Positions 57,195 through 64,000 of a DNA stretch of 64,000 bases are shown here, one piece after another. Origin of the DNA: Buddleja alternifolia (lineage: Eukaryota > Streptophyta > Magnoliopsida > Lamiales > Scrophulariaceae); the NCBI GenBank assembly GCA_019426215.1, contig CM033405.1, positions 1,465,001 to 1,529,000 of the forward strand, in the 5' to 3' direction. The position numbers were made by a program, and so were the translations under genes. Position 1 is the first letter of the stretch, and each line of letters opens with the position of its first letter. The notes beneath the pieces were generated by a model. The model saw nothing but the letters and a program-made list of their open reading frames with translations, searched no databases and had not been told where the DNA came from.

Positions 57195-57880
57195 TTAATC
57201 GAAAGTTTTCAACGCCTGAAACAATATAATTCATATTGACTCAAACAATGTAGTAAAACCATCTAAAACACCAACTATCAAGTTTCATGAAGATAACAAA
57301 TTTTAAGAACTCACAAATGAACACAAGAAACTCTTGTGTTCAAGACCACACTTTTATTCAAGAAAGAAAAACTCTCATTTGAAAGAGAAATCGAACTCTC
57401 ATTCGAGAGAAAAAAATAAAAACTAAACACAAATATAAAATATTATCTAAAACCTTGTTTATTGTCCGTCTTCATCTCGTCAGATCCACCACTGTCTCAT
57501 TAGATCTATTCATGTCTCGTTAGATTTGAAGTCGTGATACATAATTTGAAGGAGGGTGCTGCAACCCAGCACGCTGACGATGGTGCTGACGATAGTGGTG
57601 ATGGAGGTAACCCCCTCACCAAACCATCATCGGTGGAGAAAAAGAGAAGAAAAAATTAGGGTTTGAGAGTTGAAGAAAAAGAGAAAGGCGGCATGGGATT
57701 TTCTTGAAGGTAGAATTAGGAAATACTTCTTCGTATTGTTCAATTCTCCAGTCAATACTGCAAATTCTAGTCAAGAGATCGAAGAATCCTGGTCTTTGAT
57801 GGCCCCAGTACTTTAGGTCAGTCTAATTCCCATTTAATCCATGACAATATAAACTTGTAAATTAATCGTATTTAATGGAG
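57195..57880. other. Segment present only in the first copy of the duplication
   Basis: About 750 bp between the shared parts 56970-57130 and 57882-58517 have no counterpart at 63250-64000, where the two shared parts are directly joined. The segment contains GA-rich leader-like sequence (57340-57420) and repeated TGCTGACGAT words (57575-57600). No gene seen. Confidence 0.5.
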
Positions 57881-57881
57881 A

Positions 57882-58517
57882 TGGAATTTTAAAATGGTAG
57901 AAGTTGAGATGATCATTGCTTAGGGATCGAAACGTAGGGATAAGGTGTAACTGGTCGAGTTCGTACAATTTCATAATTAAAAATTAATGAACCCATTTGA
58001 TATGTGCGCCTCAAAAAATTATCAAACATAGTCTTACAATATTTTTAAACCAAGCGATTTGATCTTCTGGTAAAATACAAATTAAAATAAATTAATCGGG
58101 AGTTAACTACGGATTATATTATATTATATTATTTTGTAATGTATATTGACTGATCTTACTTGTATGAAAAAAATATTTTGTATGATTCACTAATTGACAA
58201 CAATTAGTATTTCAATAAATTTTTATTATTTTTATTTTTAAATTGTATAATATTCAATAATAATTTTAATATATTTTAAATTTAAATAAAAACAATATTT
58301 GTTTTGGTCAAATATAAAGTATTATTCGTCAAGTATAATACATGATATATAAAATACGTGTACTGAACGGTTCAACTCTAAAGTATGAGTTTTTTCCAAT
58401 ATGTTTAAAATATTGACTGAAAACAGAAGTATTTCTCAATTATACATACAAACGTGTATTAAACGAGTTTTAATTGACATAGAATATTTTGATATTGTCG
58501 AGTTCTCTCTATTTAAC
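57882..58517. repeat. Segmental duplication, left copy (right part)
   Basis: Closely similar in the same orientation to 63358-64000, from ATGGAGATGGAATTTTAAAA through GCGATTTGATCTT to GATATTGTCGAGTTCTCTCT, with many small indels. The similarity also includes 56970-57130 versus 63250-63356. Confidence 0.88.
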
Positions 58518-58879
58518 AGACGATTTGGTGCGTTATCAAATTTTAATCATATTCACTTACAAATTTACATAGTTGCAACTAATGAATAAATTCATTATAT
58601 GTATATATATCTTTCTTTCTTCATTTGAAGCGGATAAAACCTTCCAAGTGGAGTGGGTATATGAACGTACATTTTGTCTAGCTAGTTTGATGGCACTGTA
58701 TACATATATGTGCCGTCGGATCTGAAAGTTGCGATTGCGATTTTGTTATAAAACAGGTACTATTTCTTAAAGAAAATTTAAGATCAACCTTGTTCGAGTG
58801 GATCAACTTGGTTTGATTGGATTAATAGGGATATGCGGGTGAATGTATACCCCTATTTGAACGTATAAGATGGAATTAA

Positions 58880-59015
58880 ACATTTCTTTTCTTGTTTGAG
58901 GAAGACAAATGGTGATGTTATTTGCCAGTACTCTTGGCATGAGTTATATCTAAAATGTCTAGTAAAATAAGGAAGATGAAGAATATATAAGAGGTGATAA
59001 AACTTTAAATGCCAT
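58880..59015 (-). pseudogene. Matrix metalloproteinase relic (start of gene only)
   Basis: On the minus strand an ATG at 59015 starts a sequence that aligns with the first 45 codons of the metalloproteinase fragment at 61990: the hydrophobic signal region, an ATAACTCATGCCAAGAG junction, then a stretch reading SPFVFLKQ in a shifted frame. A stop at about codon 19 and two frame changes make it a dead copy. The similarity ends near 58880. Upstream, 59081-59092 (CTCTATTTATAG) gives a TATAAATA box on the minus strand. Confidence 0.65.
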
Positions 59016-59062
59016 GAATTACTAAGAAACACTGCAGAGAATAAGGATTGGAGTTATAACAT

Positions 59063-59333
59063 ATGCTAGCTAATGTATCTCTATTTATAGACAACCGGAA
59101 GGAGAAAAGAGTGAAGGGGAATACAAAGTCACGACTTATTTAGATGGTCCGGCATGATCATTCTTTGGGACCGTTTGATTTTGGGATGATAATATGTAAA
59201 GAATATATACGGAAACAAAAGTATTTTTTAATTATACAGACATATGTGTATTATACAAGCATAATACGAGTTTATGCTAGCTAATGTATCTCTATTTATT
59301 TATAGAGAATCGGAAGGAGAAAAGAGCGAGGGA
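59063..59333. repeat. Duplicated metalloproteinase promoter segment
   Basis: 59063-59120 and 59274-59333 both read ATGCTAGCTAATGTATCTCT, then a TATTTATAG box and CGGAAGGAGAAAAGAG. The second copy abuts the Copia-2 LTR. Between them (59200-59273) lies a piece of the dispersed AT-rich repeat. On the minus strand each copy carries a TATAAATA box. Confidence 0.75.
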
Positions 59334-59569
59334 TGTTAAGATAATGAAAACATGAAAAAAGAATTTTATTGATGAAGAAATCTGGAGAGATTACATGTTG
59401 TGATCAATGATGAATCTTCCTAATTGAATTACTAGAAATAAAAAAAGGAAGACAACTATATATATAGAACGGCTAGTTTCTAAATAAAGGAAAAGACTAA
59501 CACTTTTAACTAATATGTAAAAGTGTTATTTTAACTAACAACTTTGACTATATTTGACTAATCTTAATA
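59334..59569 (-). repeat. 3' LTR of Copia-2
   Basis: 236 bp, TATTAAGAT to CTTAACA on the minus strand, with a TATATATATAG tract near 59457-59467. Confidence 0.85.
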
Positions 59570-59612
59570 CTCCCTCTCAAGCTTGTTGTCAAAAAGATTC
59601 TTAACACCAAGC

Positions 59613-61750
59613 TTACTCAAATTGCAACTTCCCCAATGCCTTTGTCAATAAATCAGCAGGTTGTTCAGAGGATGGTATGTAAACTGTATGAATCAATCCT
59701 TGTTGTATCTTCTCTCTAATGAAGTAACAATCCACTTCTATATGTTTTGATCTTTCATGAAAAACAGGATTGGCTGCTAACTGGATTGCAGATTTGCTAT
59801 CTGTGTATATCTTCACAGATAGCTTCACCTCAATTGTTAACTTTTTAAGAATGCTCAATAACCATAAAACTTCACAAGTGGCAGATCCCAAAGCTCTATA
59901 TTCAGCTTCAGCTGAACCCCTGGAAATGATTGTTTGCTTCTTTACTTTCCATGAAATTAATGATCCTCCAAACATCACTGCATATCCTGTTGAAGATTTT
60001 CTGGTCATAGGGAAGGAGGCCCACTTTTAGTCACAATATACACGAACATCAAACACAGCATTCGTAGACATCAACAGCCCCAAACCTGGTTTACCTTTCA
60101 AATATCTCAAGACCTTATACATTGCAGAAAGATGTGATTTTCTAGGAGCATGCATAAACTGAGATAAAATCTGTACAACATAACCAATATCTGGTCTGGT
60201 TAAGCACAAATATATCAATTTACCTACTCTCTTTTGATACTCAGTCACATTAGATATAAGAGGATCAGAATCATCACTACAATCAGCATGAAACTTACTA
60301 TTTTGTTCAATAGGAATGCTTAATGGCTTACATCCTAACATACTAGATTCACTAAGCAATTCAAGACAATATTTTCTTTGATTCATAACAATACCCTTCT
60401 TTGATCTAGCTACTTCAATACCAAGAAAAAATTTAAGCTCACCTAAGTCTTTCATGTGGAAAGTGGTATTCAAATACTGCTTACACTCACTGATCAAAAC
60501 AGAATCATTCCCTGTTATTAAAATGTCATCAACATATACTAGGAGAATAACTAAACTACTCCCCCTTGATTTGATAAACAAAGAATAATCATTTTTAGAC
60601 TGGATAAAATCATAATTATGTAAAGCAGTAGCAAACTTACAATTCCATTGGCTGGAGGCCTGTTTCAACCCATACAAAGACTTAAGCAACTTACATACCT
60701 TTGTTGAAGATGCACCATTACCTGGATTCTAAAAACCTGGAGGAATTGTCATGTATACTTCCTCATCCAAATCCCCTTGTAAAAAGGCAATTGTGACATC
60801 CATTTGCCAAATAGGCCAATTATACTTAGCTGCAAGGGAAACAACAAGTCTAACAGTGACATGTTTAGCCACTGGTGAAAAAGTCTCATTGTAATCTATT
60901 CCTTCTTGTTGTGTATACCCCTTAGCAACTAATCTAGCTTTATATCTATCTACTGTCCCATCTGACTTATACTTTGTAGTATACACCCATCTACATCCTA
61001 TAGGTGTTTTATGAGATGGTAAATCAACAATATCCCAAGTATGGTTCAATTCTAAAGAAACTATTTCTGTAGCCATATCATTTTCCTACTTCTTGTCTTT
61101 TCTTGCTTCATGAAAATCTTTAGGAACTTTCTCATTAGAAATGACTGAAAGATAGCTCCTATACTTAGAACTAATGTGTTCATAATTAACATAGTCAGAC
61201 AATGGAAATTTTACATTTCCAGCAAACTGAGTAGACTGTAAAGTGGGAGAAATATAGTCTTTAGCCCAATATGGAGCTTTAGTGACTCTTTCAGATCTCC
61301 TAAGATTAACATTAGTATTAGAATCTCCAGGAGAAGAATTTAAATAAGAAATAGGTTTAGAAACACCATGATCATTGACTTGAATAACTACATCATCATT
61401 ATCTGCTTGATTATGAGCTATGTATGGAGCCACAAACTCATCATGATACATTTGAGCATCATATGAAGGAAATAATTGTTTATCATAATCACCATGATTC
61501 AAAGCAAAAGGAAAAACTTCCTCATTAAAAATAACATCTCTAGAGACAAATAGAGCCTTAGTATTTAAATCAAGTAACTTGTACCCTTTTTGAGTTGGAG
61601 CATAACCTAATAAAACACATGGTTTTGCTCTTGACTGAAATTTATCATATTGAGGCATGATTTGAGCAAAACATAAAGAGCCAAAAACTCTTAAATGAGT
61701 ATAAGACGGTTCTTTGCCAAACAATACAGAGAAAGGTGTCTTGCCAAACA
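59613..61750 (-). pseudogene. Copia-2 POL remnant (integrase end, RT, RNase H)
   Basis: A single frame on the minus strand with three internal stops: TAG at 61088-61086, TAG at 60731-60729 and TAA at 60029-60027. It shows the integrase C-terminal part (FSVLFGKEPSYTHLRVFGSL), RT ([44 protein letters not shown] with both catalytic Asp kept, about 60544-60514) and RNase H (SAEAEYRALGS; YTDSKSAIQLAA; SSEQPADLLTKAL). The stop at 60027 replaces the first RNase H motif. Apart from these stops the frame is well kept, so decay is recent to moderate. Confidence 0.92.
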
Positions 61751-61990
61751 ATCGTCATTGTTGACATTAGTTTGATTATGATCAAGATAACCAAATTCTT
61801 GGAGGTAGTGTTTGAGTTGGTTGATCCCTTTTGTTTTGTTGCCCTTGTGACACCCTTTTAAGTGGTTGAGGAAATCAAATGGAGATGTTAATTTGTCATT
61901 TCGTATATCTCTCTTGGCATGGCCAATAGAAGAAAAATCAAGGAAAATAAGGAAGACGAAGAAAAAGAGAGGAAAAAACTTAAGCGCCAT
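61751..61990 (-). pseudogene. Plant matrix metalloproteinase, 5' fragment joined to Copia-2
   Basis: The frame begins at ATG 61990 with a signal peptide (residues 1-25, MALKFFPLFFFVFLIFL...HA) and continues into the prodomain typical of plant matrixins: SPFDFLNHLKGCHKGNKTKG then LKHYLQEFGYLDHNQTNVN. After residue 80 the sequence changes to Copia integrase, read out of frame, and stops 19 codons later. The cysteine switch, the zinc-binding HExxHxxGxxH helix and the C-terminal anchor are absent from this window. Intact plant MMPs are roughly 300-380 residues, usually intronless, secreted or GPI-anchored enzymes of the extracellular matrix. This is a truncated gene. Confidence 0.88.
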
Positions 61991-62439
61991 GAATGAGTAT
62001 GAAGAAACTTCGTATTGATAAATAAGATTGGTGAAAGAAATTTGTGTTGTAATAAATTCTAATTGGTGAATGATATATTTGTAGACATTTGTAAAGAGAA
62101 GAGGGAATGGGAATAATTGTTCATGACCTCTACTAGTACTCTATTTTATTTGACCCCAATAGGAAGAAAGTCAATAAGGAAAAATAATCATAAAAAACCG
62201 AGTCAAAATTATTCTTGTTCAATTTTAATAATTGGATAGATATTACAAATGTATTTAATTGTATAGTTAAAGATAGATGTTATAAAAGATGTTAATAAGG
62301 GAAAAGCTTTTATGTTTTTTCTATTAGAATTCGGATGAAGTAGTTTAGATAAAAGGAAGAACGGAAGAATGGGTTGAAAGTGAAAGTGAGAAAAAAAGAG
62401 AAGTAAAAATAAAAACAACTTCGAGATATTGTACTTCGA
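61991..62439. other. Upstream region of the truncated metalloproteinase
   Basis: AT-rich sequence with a possible TATA-like ACAAATATATC on the minus strand (62069-62079). GAGAAGAGGGAATGGGAA (62096-62113) resembles the GAGAAAAGAGTGAAGGGGAA upstream of the second metalloproteinase copy. No other gene seen. Confidence 0.4.
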
Positions 62440-62970
62440 GAAAAAACTCGTCATTTGAAACGTATGAGCATGTTACGAAATTTATTGAGAGTTACAATGA
62501 AAAAATCAGCCAAAAATTACGGGAACGGGAAATAGACGGATTCGCAGACGTACGTGTATAATATAAATACAAATTAAATGAATTCTTCTGACTAAAAGTA
62601 TGACTTTGTTATATATAATTTTGTATGATATTTTGTTTGTACTCACTTTTAATTTAGAAAAATAATATTTTATGCGAGTCGTTAGTTGGCAATAATTAAT
62701 CTTTTGATAAATTATTAAAGTTCGTAATTGTTAATTGTATAATAATGATAATTTTTAAGTTTTAAATAAAAATATTTCTGTTAAAATTAGCGTATTATTC
62801 GTTAAATATTATATGGTATACGTAAAGTATGTATACTAAACGGTTCAACTCAAACGTATGAATATTCATCATGTTCAGAATGCATATGGAAAATGAGTGT
62901 ATTTTTCAATTATATGTATGTACATATATTATATGAGTATAATACGAGTTTTAAATTTTTAACTAACATA
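62440..62970. repeat. Dispersed AT-rich repeat, copy 2
   Basis: Same family and orientation as 22195-22735: CTCGTCATTT at the start, AACGGGAAATAGACGGATTCG in the middle, AAACGGTTCAACTC and ATGTTCAGAAT near the end. Confidence 0.75.
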
Positions 62971-63249
62971 ACTTATATTAATAGATTTGACCGAAAATGA
63001 ATTCAGAATTCTTACGTTAGTTTCTATAGTACTTTATTTCGCTTCCCCTACACTTGGGGAATCAATATTATCTGTTGATTACACTTTTAATTTACATAGA
63101 AAAATGAAACCGAATAAAAAAAAATGGAATTGAATTTGTATCCAATATATACGTCGTCGAATTGGTCCACTTTTTGAGTCCATACGGCAAGTTGCTTTGT
63201 CTTTGGTGGCCCAAGGAATTCATCTTGCTTTGTCTCATTACAAGTTTAA

Positions 63250-64000
63250 TGGTTTTGAGGCCAGACTTTGATACCGCGTCATATCCCTCATTGGGATATC
63301 ATCTTGCTCATAAAGAAACTTCCAGTCAACCATAAGGCCCTCACTAACCTTGATGGTAATGGAGATGGAATTTTAAAATGCAGAAGTTGAGATGATCATT
63401 GACTTAGGAATCGAACGTAGGAATAACTGGTCGAGTTCGTACAATTTCATAATAAAAATTGAACCCATTTGATATGTGCGCCTCAAAATAATTATCAAAC
63501 ATAGTCTTAAAATATTTTTAAACCAAGCGATTTGATCTTGTCGAGTTGTAATACAGGTAAAATAAAAATAAAAATTAATTAATCGGGGGTTAAATATGGA
63601 TTATATATTATTTTGTAATGTATATATATTGACTGATCTTACTTTTATGAAAAAAAATATTGTGTATGATTCACTAATTGACAACAATTAGTATTTCAAT
63701 AAATTTTTAGTATTTTTATTTTTAAATTGTATAATATTTCATTATTAATTTTAATATATTTTAAATTTAAATAAAAACAATATTTGTTTTGGTCAAATAT
63801 AAAGTATTATTCGTCAAGTATAATACATGATATATAAAATACGTGTGTTGAACGGTTCAACTATAAAGTACCAGTTTTTTCCAATATGTTTAAAATATTT
63901 ACGGAAAACAGAAGTATTTCTCAATTACACATACAAACGTGTATTATACGAGTTTTAATTGACATAGAATATTTTGATATTGTCGAGTTCTCTCTATTTA
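63250..64000. repeat. Segmental duplication, right copy, running off the window
   Basis: 63250-63356 repeats the unknown ORF region 56970-57130, with a small deletion near 63290. 63358-64000 repeats 57882-58517. The window ends inside the copy. Confidence 0.88.

Larger units (their letters stand above)
59334..61750 (-). mobile_element. 5'-truncated Copia element (Copia-2)
   Basis: The minus-strand 3' half of a Copia element runs from inside integrase (61750) to a 236-bp 3' LTR (59569-59334) that starts TATTAAGAT after a purine tract (CTTGAGAGGGAG, 59581-59570) and ends CTTAACA. The 5' LTR, GAG, protease and most of integrase are absent. At 61750 it joins a metalloproteinase prodomain in mid-codon context; at 59333 it joins the duplicated metalloproteinase promoter. 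So no target duplication can be tested. The LTR termini and RT sequence are related to Copia-1 but clearly distinct. Confidence 0.88.

Overview
The window is AT-rich nuclear DNA of a eudicot plant. The evidence is a plastid ribosomal protein gene and an organellar peptide deformylase gene with transit peptides, a subgroup-19 R2R3-MYB gene, a tRNA-Pro gene, plant matrix metalloproteinase remnants, and a dense load of plant-type transposable elements and endogenous pararetroviruses. The species cannot be named from sequence alone; the MYB resembles the MYB305/MYB21/MYB24 type found in asterids and rosids alike.

Layout. 0-14 kb is the gene-bearing left part. It holds plastid RPL12 (minus, 3064-3627), tRNA-Pro(TGG) (minus, 3925-3996), and a three-exon MYB21/24/305-like gene (minus, 9475-13894) whose 3.66-kb second intron is filled with miniature transposons. 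14-23 kb holds no gene I can support, only MITE-like elements, a non-autonomous LTR-like repeat, a 5'-truncated LINE with target duplications and a dispersed AT-rich repeat. 23.2-27.5 kb is a six-exon peptide deformylase PDF1B gene (plus); intron 2 carries a 427-bp TRIM with a perfect 5-bp target duplication, intron 3 carries a MITE, and intron 5 uses a GC-AG boundary. 27.7-33.2 kb contains MITEs, a small Helitron, and a 2.1-kb inverted-repeat element with internal minisatellites.

33.7-55.0 kb is the most unusual part: two different, decayed endogenous Caulimoviridae-like pararetroviruses lie head to head. The minus-strand copy (33.7-47.3 kb) has badnavirus-like small leading ORFs, then movement protein, coat protein/zinc knuckle, protease, RT and RNase H, and then a separate viroplasmin-domain ORF. 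A 5-kb Copia retrotransposon with intact 253-bp LTRs and an AAAAT duplication is nested in it. The plus-strand copy (48.4-55.0 kb) has a different order: coat/zinc knuckle before movement protein, then protease, RT, RNase H and two further ORFs. Both carry several stops and frameshifts.

56-64 kb is a rearranged right part. It holds a miniature LTR element, an unknown ORF that is repeated at the window end, and a matrix-metalloproteinase locus in which one gene start is cut off and joined to a 5'-truncated Copia element and a second gene survives only as a frameshifted start. A roughly 6.3-kb-spaced segmental duplication runs off the window end.

The three host genes that look intact (RPL12, MYB, PDF1B) share no pathway beyond the organellar translation role of RPL12 and PDF1B: RPL12 is part of the plastid ribosome stalk, and PDF1B removes formyl groups from nascent organellar proteins.
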